DNA of 64,000 bases from Ascidia mentula (lineage: Eukaryota > Chordata > Ascidiacea > Phlebobranchia > Ascidiidae). The stretch lies in assembly GCA_947561715.1 (NCBI GenBank), contig OX387200.1, forward strand, positions 8,000,501 to 8,064,500, written 5' to 3'. Within the stretch, counting starts at the first letter, position 1. Each line of letters begins with the position of its first letter. Of this stretch, positions 34,467 through 47,800 are shown piece after piece. A model generated the notes under the pieces. The model had not been told where the DNA came from, did not search any database, and saw nothing but the letters and a program-made list of their open reading frames with translations. A program made the translations under genes and the position numbers.

Positions 34467-35814
34467 AATTGTAGGCATTATACTGTGTGCCTCCTTTACA
34501 TACATTTGCTTTTGCCTTGTTGGTCCAAGATATAAACGCACAACAATGTTTCATTGTTGGGATTTAAATATTTTAGCATTCGCTTCTCTCAGTAGTAGCA
34601 CGCTTTAGCGACCCTTGGCCTAAATATGAATGGTTTTATACAAGGTTATTTCGGAGTTATATTGTATTGTCACTACACAATGCGTTCTAAACACGCGTGC
34701 TTTACAAGTTGTGATGTTATTATAATTGTGGGGCAACGAAAAGCTTATTATAAGCTTTGAAATCGGAAATATGGTGCTCAATACATGCACTTGTTAACAA
34801 CCGGGAAAACTGGTTCGCTTGCCGGCTGTATCCCACCACCAATGTAGTTGCTAAATGTTTTGTCCTATTTGCTTTGGTTACGTCGCTTGAAGTTGTACTT
34901 TTTTGCCATTCTGCAATCGCTCCATTATTGTCGCTTTTTATTATGCATACCAAGTAGTGCTGTTCCCAAAATATACTGTGTGAAACGTTTCTGTTGTGGA
35001 AATGTGGTGCCAGATAACGTACAACTCAATTTGGTCTGTAAAGGCAAGTGCCATTGCCTAGATCGTCACTCTCACACCTATTTACCAAGGGTATAAATAA
35101 AAATTAAGTATTTGAAGTAAATGAATCGCAATGATCAGTTACAGTTCGTTTACTGTTTGGTGCCCAGCAAATCGACATAAGTACAACAAAGTGAAAAAAT
35201 CTGAGTCTAGCTGTTATAGGTTGAAATATTGTGCACTGTCTGCAAAGAGAATTTCTTATTTTTACATTACGATTGCGTACAAAAGCTGCATTTGTTTACA
35301 ACAAAACAATTTTATCCTATACTCCACAGTAAGGAGGCTGATTTGCATGTACAGCTGTAGCCCAGAACACAGAGACAGAGCGCGGGTATAGCTTTTCTCC
35401 TAAATTCCTAAAATGGCAATTCGTGTGGCAACGAGCAAGTGTACAGGAATGTATTGGCGACTGCGAGTAAAAAACAAGCCGAACAGTTGATTCATACAGT
35501 TCCAACGCCGCTGTAGAAAAACAGTAATTTCTTTGAATGGATAATTTAATCCAAACACCAATGTGTATGTGTGGTTTGGGTGTTTGGTTCAATTCAAAGC
35601 CGGATGTCAACCAGACGTGTTTTCTTTTCGGCTATGTTATAACATTTAAAACTATGTTGCTATATGGTTTACAAGAGATATTTAAAAAAATACAGATAAT
35701 AGTTTCTGGAACCTTATCACAAGACCTGGATTTTTGGAGCCATTTGGTGCTTTGTGCACTTTCCTGTTTTATGATAAAGTAGTTTTTGTGGTCCTATCTG
35801 TAAGACTATAGAAA
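34467..35814. other. 3' region of the kinase gene and NF1 upstream region
   Basis: About 1.35 kb without a supported coding exon. AATAAA at 35096-35101 could end the kinase transcript, leaving about 0.7 kb to the NF1 start. CTATAG directly before AAAATG at 35815 could be a 5' UTR splice acceptor or a spliced-leader acceptor, as used by many tunicate genes. Confidence 0.45.
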
Positions 35815-38800
35815 ATGTCTGTTCACCGACCTAAGGAGTGGATTGATGCTGTCCTGGCTAAATTCGACAAACTGGTATGTTCAGTTTTATTGATCATTCA
35901 AAAACTTCGCTATTTCATGAAAAGTATTAAAAGCAGTAACTCTGTATGCAGCTCCCTTAAAATTTCTGCTATGTTTTGATTTTTCAGCTTGCATTGTCAG
36001 TGACCAAAAACGTTTCGTTGTCGAGTCAGTTGGAAAGTTACAAAGAATGTTTGATGAACATCAGTGAAAGTAAATGCCCAACAGTAATCAGTGGACTCAC
36101 CAACAGCCTGAAGAAACTGTCGAACATTGTGAGCAAGTTGTAGTTACTTTTTTTTCTGCTGTTTATGGACCGACGATTTCAAAGCAAATGACAAACAACT
36201 TGCAGTTACTTTTTTCACATTATCTTATTTAACATACAGAAATAATATTTGCAGTTGTGCTATTTTCTTATTTTGTACAGAGAATCTATGGTGACCGACA
36301 AGAATACAGCTTGTACACATGTCAAATTGTCGTTCTTGACCTGCTTGAAAAATGCATTATAGCAGTGAGTTGATCCCCTCTACAAATTTTTTCAAACAAA
36401 TACTACCTCCAGTATATACAAAAAGTGATTGCTCAATGTTTGCAAAATATTACATTTTTTTTTTATTGAAAAATATGATGTTTAAAATACCACTGATTGC
36501 ATGTTGGTTAGTGAAGGCACTTTTCACAATAATTCAGTGGACATCAGAATAGTTGCAGACCATCAGAGTTGTCTGTTTTTCGAAAAATCTGCTTCCATTC
36601 CCATTCAACTCTGGTGTCATGTTACAATGCGCTTTTGTTTGCTGTATAACTAGACTGTAATTTTGCATGTTTCCGGACTCATTTTGTGAGATGGGTAAAA
36701 AAAATTTTTGAAATATGGATTTAGTCACTAGGCAGTATGGCGCCCACAATGTCCATGAACCACTGTATTTAAATAATAAACTTAAATCCTCTGATGTCAT
36801 GTGAGCAAGGGAACGAAAACAATGTAAACTGACATTACATTGCCTCAGAATCTTGCCACACTTGCTATAGTAGGGTGTCTACCTCCACTATCAGCATTGA
36901 ACGCTGAAGGGTATAAGACTCCTACATGCAAAATCGATGAATGTTTAGAAAAAAGTAACTTTATGTATAAACGAAAAAAAATTTGTGTTTGTGGTGACGT
37001 AATTGCCTGTATGTTTGGTTTTCAGAAGGATTCTGCCCTTCCAGAGGATTCGATACTAATGAAACAGCTTCTGCAGGAAATATGTCAAGTATGAATTGTG
37101 CACTAAATTTTCAAGATATGGATCTTGATATAAATGACTTTAAGGGAAGTATTTTTAATGCAATTCCACCCACTTTATAGTTACTGCATCAACCACAAAC
37201 TGAGAAGCCAATTTTAAGCCAACTGCATTCATCAGCTTCACAGGTGTTATACTGCATCAGTCAGAACAATTTCAATATCGTCTTCAACAGAATTGCAACC
37301 AGGTAAACTTCTATTTTTTTTTGAAATAAGTAATAAAAGACATTGTTGATTGAACTGGCTTAAAAAAGGACTGATTTTCTTAAAACCGTAATTTACCCTT
37401 ACTAACCAGTGTAAGACTTTAGCTCTGATTTGTCTGGTATGTATGTGCACAAAAATGTTAATAAAAGAGCAGACTTAAAATGCTGTAAATTCATAAATAA
37501 CCGATTTTGAATAAAAGTATTTAAAAGCACTGACTTGCCGTGCCATGGTGCAAACAAGGTTAGTTTCGAACCTAACACAATAAAGCACCTCAATTTTAAA
37601 AAAGGGCAATAACTTTTAAAAATGAATGTACTTTTGTCGTGGTGTATGGCAAGCAAATAAATTATGTTTAAGGCATCTAGACTATATACATAGGCTAAAG
37701 GCTTGGTTTCAACAATTTGTTAATATTGCAAAATGGTCATCGGCTCATGCAACGTTTATGTGTACACAGTCTGTAGCACAGGATGTGTAAAAGCCATTCA
37801 TGTCGTGTCGTACAGGTTAAATGATCTTTCCAAGAATCCTGAAGATTTGTATGACTTGAGCGATTTGGATTTAATCAGACATGTTCATATGGATGTCACA
37901 AGACTTGCCAAGCTGATTGATGGTGTGATATTTAACATAACATTTTTGGGGTGTTTGGATAACGATATGAGTTTTTTGGTGAAACAAGCAACTATTTATA
38001 GTATGTATATTTTGTATCAAACTGCAAGTGTTAAATCTAATTTTATTGGTTTTATTATGTCTGATGATGGTTTTGGTGCCTGTGACAGATTATATTGTTT
38101 GCGGTATTGAAGTATACATTGTTGAAAATTTAACCAAAATATTTTTCACTCTATTTGTCAAATAATACATTGATTATGTACACGTTCTGTTTATCATTAT
38201 GCTCCTTACAAGCCCAAGTTATATTTTATTTGCATTTGCTTCACTTATTGTTAACAGAAATTGTTGCGAAGTTTCGCCATTTAAAGAAAAATGTCCAGAT
38301 GGCTCTGCTTTCTAATTTGGATACAGTAAGTGATACCACCAAATTTCCTTATGCAAGTTTACTGTGTAAAAATGGTAGCTACCAAAAGCGCAAAACGTTA
38401 GTAAAAATGTCTTAAATGGTAATAATTTTCGTAAGCTTTAAGTTGTAAATTTAAATTGGTGCTATAAAGTTGTCCTGTTGACTTTGTATACTTTAGAATG
38501 TGTGTTTTAATTAATTCAAATATAACCTCTATGGAAGCAGGTGTGTCGCTTCTGCAGGTATGTGAAAGACTATGTTGTGCTCACTTTTTTGTGTACACAC
38601 CTATTTTGTACTAGGCCATTTGGGGATGGATACGCACCTACCCGGCCGAATTGAACCTGCTTTACAAACCGGATCAAACCAGCGAAAACCAGAATGATCC
38701 GGTTGCAAGTGGTGACGCCACGCAAGTACAAATCCAGGTGGTTGTTTTGAACTAATACCGGATAGCGCGATTATTGTAATGTACAGCTTACGTTGTGAGA

Positions 38801-41800
38801 ATAGGCCACGGGTGGGTCATGTTAAGCCTGACGCTAATCACTGTTTCCTGTAATTAGCAGAATTCTGCTCGGACATGGCTGCTCGGTGAAAGCAGTGTTT
38901 TGGTGAAAGCTAAGTAATGTGTATACTAGTTTAAATCGTTGTTAACATAAATTTTTGAAATGTTTTGATGTTAAAATTATTTCTGCGCATGGAGTTGATC
39001 AAAAACGATCGATTTTCATTCGTGACAACATTACCACGAACTGTCTTAAACATAGCGCGACAGTCGTTTCTGACTAATTAAACTCATTTTCTCGTTGTGG
39101 AACTTTCGTGAAACGCGATAAAACGTGTAGTTGTTTTTGTCATATCCACTATTAAAACGTATATAGTCGTACTGCGTCCAATACCTCGTATCTTGGTTGT
39201 AAAACACGTGATATTTTTAAATCTATTGATTTTTTGGTGCCTAAACTGAGATATTTTTGTGGCTTGTATCTTGTAAATCGCATTGAACGAATGATTTAGT
39301 CACTAAAACAACCTGTATCGTCCAAATTAATTTCTCCTCAACAAGAAATAAGACCTGTCGTTCATTTATCCCACAAACCATTCACCGAGACGTTTTTTTT
39401 TCAGATTTCTTACGAAGAACTCGTATCACGAAACCGACTTCTCTCAAACACAGCAGAGAAGTTATTTGATTTAATAGATGCCGTCCAAGACAGTTCAAAG
39501 AAGAAAGCCTCACTGTGTTGGCCGTTGCAGGCCTCGCTTCTTGTTCTATGCCCGGTACCCGCAACAGAATGTTATTAATTGTGCAGCATTCACGAATTTA
39601 ATAATATTAAAAAAAGTATTGAATTTTATTGAAAATGTGTTCTAAAATAGTATGAAAATATCGGTTTTGATATTAAAAAGTATTAAAAATTGGTTCCGCG
39701 TATTTAAAAAATTGGTTCTGATAAAATGTTACGAATTGTTAGAATAACATATTCTAATCTCTTCCTGATTTGTTTTCTAAAGGATATTGTGAACCAGAAT
39801 ATGACAAACGAACAACTTCACAAAACGTCAAAGGTAAACATCATCGTATCTTTATTCTACATACATAATATAAGGCCGTGGTCATTTATTAAACGCTAAT
39901 CGAGTTTTTTCCGGTAATAATTATGTGAACATTAAGCATGACAAGAAAACAAATTCCTCATTTGAAAGCAGCCCGGGCCGGCGAACCACAACCGACCAAC
40001 CATAAATTTTTTCTGTTCACAGACTGAACTTTTCGCAACCATTAAGCGTCTGCTGAGCAGTTCAAGCAACCGACAGGTGCAGGAAAATTGCGTGGACGCC
40101 TTTGTGAGAGTGATGAAAGTTGCCACGTGCGTCTCTCCCAATCGATCGGGGAACAGATGCAGCATTCACAAGCTCGTCCGTTCATTTCTCCCAGAGCTAC
40201 AGGTTCGTGTTTCCTGTTAGAATCGCTTGAAATCGGGTTTATGACGCTTCCCCATTCAAAGCAACGGGATAAATTATTAATCATGTGGTTTCTATTTCGT
40301 GTTTCCGCGTTTGGATCAAATTTCGTCCTCCTAAACGTTTTACAAGGGGACCAGAAATTAAACAGGATAATTTTGTCATTATTTCCTATTTTCGATCAAT
40401 TTTCACATTGTAAAGTAGGAGGCTTTGTTGGAAATAACTCTTTGCTTGTTATATGGAACTTTTTTGACATGTCGGCTCGTAAGGGTCGCTCATCCATGTG
40501 TATTGTGTCTATAAAGATGGTAATACATAATATCAGCAGATTTTGATAGGTAACATCTAACTTTTATAATATATACAAATTTCAATAAATAATACTTCAA
40601 TGTACAAATGTACAGACCAATTATAGAATACCGTGTAATAATGCGCCTTGTGCATATTTAAAGAACCAACAAAAAACTTTTCCTTCCATGATTTTTCCCA
40701 GCGATATCGCGTAAATTTTCCTTTTGATGTTCAGGCCTTTTTATTCGAGAACGGCTCCAAATACTTCTCGAAGACAAGCGACCAGGAATCACTGATAGAG
40801 TTTTTCGTTTCGTCGTTTCGCCTCGATCCAGATGGCAACACACTGGCACGACAATGTGCCTCCAGTTCATCATCGATCAACCACAGAATGGTCCTAGTAC
40901 AAGCCATGTACTATATTTCTGTACAGGTAGGTTTTTTGCCAAGTTCTTCTGTCTAAATTTAGGCATTTAATTCGAGATTGTGGGCACTTTCTCGCTCGTG
41001 AGCGCATGTTGCGTCGGTCAATCCGTTCTCCCCCGCATGCCGGGATGCGTGCGCGAAAGGTCCCGAGTTCGAATCCGGTTGTGGTCAATAAATTTACAAA
41101 AAATGTCTTGTATATAAGCAAGTTGAGCCAATAATATGATTTCTGTGAGTTGCACACAGATACCCACTGTTTCGACCCATAAGTGCAGCTTTGTGACTAG
41201 TCACCGCAAATTGGAAGTCTGTGCTTAGCCGTTTGGTCGGCAAAGTCGTCTGATAGTCACACCAGTTACACTGATGAGACCTTACAGGTCGAAAGAATGG
41301 CCATCTGTCTGCAGCTCACAGAAAAAATGCTTTGTTTGCGAGTTACTTGTAATAGTGTATATACTTGCTGGTATCGAACTGCGACATCCAACTAAATACA
41401 TTCAACGATTTTTCTGAACAGTAAATACTACTCCTTTTATTGCCAATAAGAATGTTTTACACTTGAGGAATTGGTGACACAAATTTACTCTACGTCTGCC
41501 TTTGGCACAAGGTTAAGATTTGTTCGTCCCCAAATGCAGGTTCCATTACCCTGGTGGCCCAAAATCGACGCACTCTACTGCTACGGATCGGATCTCCGAA
41601 AAATATTCTGTGATTGTGTTGCCAAGCAACAGGCGCAAGTACACACGCCCCCAAGAAACACCCAGGTATCAACAAATGTAGATCAAAACTTCTTAAATCA
41701 TATGCAGTATAATGGGTAATTCTTTACTGCATTTGCTTAAACTACAAGATTTTTCCCGGCTAATAAGGATGTATTGAACTTCGTGATATATTGAATTTCA

Positions 41801-44800
41801 ATATATTTTGGTTGCGTAGTCTCCGTTTTATTCATCGCATTCAATCTATCTGAGGATAGGTACTAACATGTTATGTTTTGTTAATGGCGTTACGTCACAG
41901 TGCGTTTTTATTGTTTAGTCTTTACGAGAGAAGATGGAACGAATGAACGTCGGACTGAAGCGGTCGACGCCGGACGATTCCCTTACACACAGGGACTTGT
42001 TGCGAGTTATTCTCCAACTCATACAAGGAAATCCCAACGTGTTTCTCCACGTAAGAACGAATACCGAAGAATAAAACCTGCCATTCCTGTAGTTTTCCAA
42101 AAGCGTGTGTCCTGAATAACGCCACGTTTGCTTTAACTCCCCTGAAAGTTAAACGTCAAAATGCGTTATGTAAAGTAATAGAAAAGCTCTCGTGGGCAAA
42201 AATGAAGAGGGGTATTAATGTTCAATTCTTAATGGTGTAGACGTATACTATATGCAATGTGTTAAGCCTTCAGAGTCCTGACCACCCTAAAAAAGACCAT
42301 ATATCGCAGAACCTCGGTTCGACGAGCCAACAAATCCATTCCGAAGTATTCGACTTTACCTCCCACTTGGTGTCGCTGTTTTCGGTGAGAAACAACGCCA
42401 CCTTCCAGCTCTCCATGGATTGCTTGGGGGCACTGTTACGTCTTCACGACCCCTCTAATATTCTCCTCTGGAACCCCGAGTCTCCCATGACAACCTTCTG
42501 GGAAGTGAGGTAAGACATGAATTCTTGTTAAACATAACAATCTTTTGTCGAAAGACAGTGAAAAGACAGTAAAAATGACATGGTGTGCTATAATCTTGCA
42601 CAAGTTTAACAAAATGAAATTGATCAGAACCATAATATTTCATGCAATGGCATGATTGGCAGGATCTCCCCACTGCGCAGGCCCAACTTGGCGATTACAG
42701 TTACCGTATCGCGATCATTAGGTTTACAGGCTTCGCAGCCCAGGCATTGCAGCCTAGCTCGATCAGCCATTTTTTGCCGACAAAGTTGATCAGAACTATG
42801 ATGTTGTTTTTTGCTCTTTACATTCATGTTGATTTGCTTCAGTTCCCTTGTCGTGACGTCGATTTGTGACAAGCTGCTGACCAACCAGATGGTGACGTCA
42901 CACGAGGTGACCTTGCACGCCATCAAGTGGCTACAGCAGGTGTTAGCTTGTCGTATCGAGTTTCTCATCAACAACCACACCAAACCTGGTGCGATCAACA
43001 CAACGGATGTCGTAAAGAAAACCAAGGTCGGTACCTTGTTTTTAGTTTAGCATTTTGATTGTTTGTTGTTTTGAATCGAGATGCGCCACCACGTGCAGTA
43101 GAATAGGCAGAAGCAAGAAAATACACGGCTTGAAAAATTCATTGAGATTTATATGCAATGCATAGTATTTTGTTTTGTGCGGTGTATTACGTTTAGATTA
43201 AAAAGAACTTTTTTGTTATGGCGTTAAGCAAGGCTCTTTTTGCATCCTATTAAGTATTTTCATCACGTTGCACCACTTTCTGCCATCCAAATCAGTGTTT
43301 GTTAAATTAGCATGGCAAATTTCTACCGGTCCAATATGAACGGTTAGTCCGATGCGTAATTTTTGGTATATAAGGCTTTGCGCCCTAGGCCTAGTTAGCC
43401 GAATGCCCTGGTGTTGTGGTGTATACAAATATGACTCAAATTATCCCAACTGACAAATTTCAGTTCAAGCTTGAAATGACGCTTTTGGAGCATCTGTGGC
43501 ATTCTGAAGACGAAATAGTTGTGGTTGCACTCTCTTGTTTCCAGGAACTCTACGAAGAAACCGAACTTAGGTACGTGCAGCCATTGTATGTATAGTTTTG
43601 TATACTATACATACCAGGGACACACAACTTATGCAGGGATGCATACGATTTTTGTTTTGCACTATCTATCGTGTGCCAAGTATTTGTGTGGAAATTTAGA
43701 CGTTTTTGCAAACACCTGTTTGAAAAAACGCTTGATAGAACGTCGTTAGATCTAAATCAACATACGTTTTCTTACATCCAATATCGGTGAAAATCCGACG
43801 GCGTGTCATTTTAGAACCAATGGCTTGCCAAACTTGGCACATGTGCCCACTGTTGTTCTCCCCAGCTTGCGTCTCGCGTACACAGTTACTTGCGGAACAA
43901 TAATTGAACTTGTTTACGTGTTTCTACTTTATATAGTCTCTTGAATGCGCCGTACCGCATTTTATTTGTCACGATATTTGCAGCACCTAAGAAAGCGAGA
44001 TTAATCTCGCGAAAACTCGTTTAATTATAGTTGTTTCACAGTGCACCAGCAAGTACTACTTTATATAAGTTACCTGTATACTGCACAATTCCAGGTGGTC
44101 GTTAGAAGATTTTATCGGGGGTCGCCCCTACTCCGAGCGTCACGAGGCATACAGGGAGCTCTCTAGCGCCGCCATGTTATCGGAGGACGACGTGATCCAG
44201 GAAAAAGTGAAAGCGGTTTTCCGTCGCCTTTCTAAATTCCCAACCACCAGTTTGAAGGTAGAGGCTCTTTAGTGGATAAACGTTGGTGTTTTAAATGGCA
44301 AAGGAACATTTGATCTATTTTGTGATAATAGCCATATTTTTGCAATTTTTCCTTTCTCTATAAAGAGCTTGTTCCTGGCAAGGTTTAATATGGTAGATTG
44401 AGAAACTTACAAGGTTTGTTCGCCTTGCTAGGCCTGGGAAGACACGCTCAACAAATGGGAGGCGAAAACCCTTTCACTGACCTACAAACAAAACAGGGAC
44501 GACTTCGTCACCGCATCCGGGGAAAGTCCCTCGAGTGTGAAATCGGCCAAGAAAGCAATCGCCACCAAGGCACGTTGTGTTTGTTTTGTTAATTTTTCTT
44601 GTTTTTTTTAACTAGCTACTTTCGCAATATTAATTGTTACAATTTTCGTCATCAGCAAGACGTGCAGGATTGGACAAACATGACCGGATTCCTCTGTTCG
44701 CTAGGTGGCGTGTGTGCAAAGTCCATCGATGTCATGTAAGATTTTTAGCCAGTTTTAAAATCTGTGACTGCCTGTGCAGAAAAGCGCGCCAAATATTTTC

Positions 44801-47800
44801 TTTTTTTCTGGTCTAAAAACAACAAACAGTAAAATATCAGTTTGTGGTGTTTTCATACCATGTATCTTTTTGACCTGAATTGCTCCACAAAAGTTGTTTG
44901 CTATAAGTATTAGTAAATGTAAAATGTGTAGAAGTGATGATGATTTATGCAGGCCAGTTGCATTAAAACTTTGTGGGATGTATTCTCAGTTCCAGCAGTC
45001 TGTCCAGTCTAGCGTGGGATCGACGGATCAGCAGCAGTTCTGCCGGCTCATCCAACCAATCACCGACCAGTTCCGTCGAATGTCATGGCAACCCGCGGGG
45101 AAGTCCCGGCGGTGGAAAGAATCTTCTTTCAGTTGGACACGCTAGTCGTTTTGTGGCACACCTCATCAACATATTGGCCGGTGGCAGCGCGCGGCCCGTG
45201 GACGTCACTTCTGACGTCAGGTTCGTGCTGGCTGTGACGTTATTTTTCGAAATACGTATAGTTGAGTTTAGTGTGAGGATTAGTCCAAATTTATAATCCA
45301 TTTGATGACCTTCAGTTGCAGCGTAGCTATTGGTACCCATTACATATTAACGTAATTTTTTGTATTTAAATATTCAGGAACCATCTCGCATCTGACCTCC
45401 ACCCAGCACTCTATCCAACCTTGTTCCAACAAATCAACATCGTCCTCAAAACAAAATTGTTTGACTCGGAAGGGAGGGTAAGTCGTGTTACCCTAATTTC
45501 CACTCGAGTGTTACTTAAAATTGATTTCTTCCTCAGATTGTGTCGAGTCCTGCGGGCGACCAGTTCGTGGACAGCGTGATTTTTGTCCTACACAATATCT
45601 TCCAGTCGTGTTCCGAGCAGGATGGGGATTATCTAGGGGAGGAGAGCGTCGAAAGCGTCATCCTCTACCTCGTGAGGTATGAAAAGTTAACATCCGACAT
45701 TGGGTCTTTTACAATTGCGAATTTGAATAGCTTAAGAATATTTGTTTACTTGATGGTCTTCGAAAACCGTCGAGGGTAGTGTACGTGTGCGTGGTAATAA
45801 GATTAACGTCCCCTTTGTATTTACAGATATATTCGCCAGATGGGAATGCGAAATCCAGCTCTTGGTCTTCGTATATTGTTCTGCAGGATGGTCACGCAGG
45901 TAAACTTGACATAAATATACCATTAAGGTAGCATCAAATGAGATGATCTATCACATAGTAAAGTAACCTGTACGTTGGCCGCTACAGGCAAGTTCTCGGT
46001 CAAAACAGTGACCTTGTCTGCAGTTCACTTAAACATTATTGGCTCCATTGCTTTATATTAAATAATTTCTTTTGCAGATGATGAACAAAAAGAGCGACTT
46101 CTTCTTTTTGGCCGAGATTAAATTTCGCAACAAGCTGGTGGAACATCTTGCGGATTGGGTGATGGCTTCGTCAAGCCAAGTAATTGATGTCGACAACGAT
46201 TTGCTAAGGTGGGTAAAGAAGTTTAAGACTTTTATACAATACCATTTACCTATACTTACCACATACATTTTACCAACTGGTTTATTAAAACCTGATGCCC
46301 TCTTCTAACGCAGGTCTTTGGACGTTGCTGCAATCATAGCGATCGGATCTTTATTGAACGGACTTCCCTTACACCCTGATGAAGGAGACGGGGGAGATGT
46401 ACCGAAGGCCAAGTCACAACTTTTTCTCAAGTAAAATAAAACATTTTAACAAACAATTGACGAAAGAAGCGGCTCGCATGCTGTATATTTTTGTTATTTA
46501 ACGAATGAAGTCTTACTTGTCTAGGGATAAAATAAAATAAAAAGAATTTTTCGTCCTGTCGGTTTTCTTCGAACTAAAAATTAGTGGCTCTCTCAAATAC
46601 CTCCTACTTTACAAGATACTCCTACTTTTGCAACACAACAACTTTATTCCATTACTGTACAACTTCTGCTGGCACATTTCCTTGTATGTTTAAGCGTCAA
46701 GACAAAACTTGACTCGCAAATCAACAAATTACATTTCATCAAAACTGATTTGCAGGTATTTCACATTATTCATGCGCCTTCTGGGCGAATGTGGGGACGA
46801 CAGCGACGATGGTGACGTCGTGGGCGATGACGTTCCACCGGATGTGATGCCCTCCTTGCGTCGTTCATTGGTTGTTGCGATGTCCAACCTGTTGAGTGCC
46901 AACATCGAATACGGTCTCGTTCATGCCATGGGTAAGTTGTTAATTTTATGATTTTACGTGATCCATTGGTTTTCTTTGGTTATTTATGGTATGGAAACTG
47001 TTAAAACCTGACTATATCGTCAATGGTCTTTCTTCAAACCCCCAAAAGTGCATGCTTGCGGTTACTGTTGGTATACTTTAAGCGAAACATATGTTTGTTG
47101 AATGAGGGTCATTTTAGTTTTATACATTGTAAAAAATTTCATTGATTTCGATACAATTGTTTTTTGGAACAAGTAACAACAACAAAACGACTACTTTTTA
47201 TTCGCTTTTCGTTTCTTTCGGAGTTCCAGTTTTACAACCTGATCCGGACCATTGCAGGTTTGGCTTACCACCCAGATATCCAGACCCGCGCAGCCTTCCT
47301 CGAAGTTCTTATAAAAATCTTACAGCAAGGCACGGCAGGCTTTGACACGTTGGGCGACAGCGTATCGGCCGAACGTTTTGAACGCTTGGTGGAGCTAGTG
47401 ACCATGATGGGTGACAACGGGGAACTCCCCATCGCGAACGCGCTTGCCAACGTTGTGCACACGAGCTACATGGTAAGCGTTTGTGTTCATCAACAATATA
47501 TAGTTGGGTTATGTACTATTTTTTTTGCAGGACGAACTGGCGCGTGTGTTCGTAACACTTTTCGACGCCAAGCATTTGCTCTACCAGCTGTTATGGAACA
47601 TGTTTACGAAAGAGGTAAAGCGTTGCATTTTCGTTGTACCTATAAAGAGCTGATAAATAAACGCTATGTTTGCTTTACTTAACCGGTTACTATACAGTTG
47701 TGCAGCCATGGTAGTAATACGCCAGCTGATGGCAAAATAAAATTGTAGACATTGTATACGAGCTGCATACCCACATAATACACAACACTTGCATTCGTTT

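Larger units (their letters stand above)
33610..42770. repeat. Dispersed repeat pair 1 (about 33610-33680 and, inverted, about 42643-42770)
   Basis: Both copies contain AATGCCTGGGCT and CCTGCGCAGTGGGGAGATC in the same relative order; the second is on the minus strand and longer. They lie in introns of the kinase gene and NF1. Likely copies of a short interspersed element; the span given covers both, not the DNA between. Confidence 0.6.

Noticed and set aside
40980..41095. tRNA-like B box (GAGTTCGAATCCGG) in an NF1 intron
   Set aside because: I could not fold a T arm or acceptor stem and found no matching A box, so at most a tRNA-derived SINE fragment.
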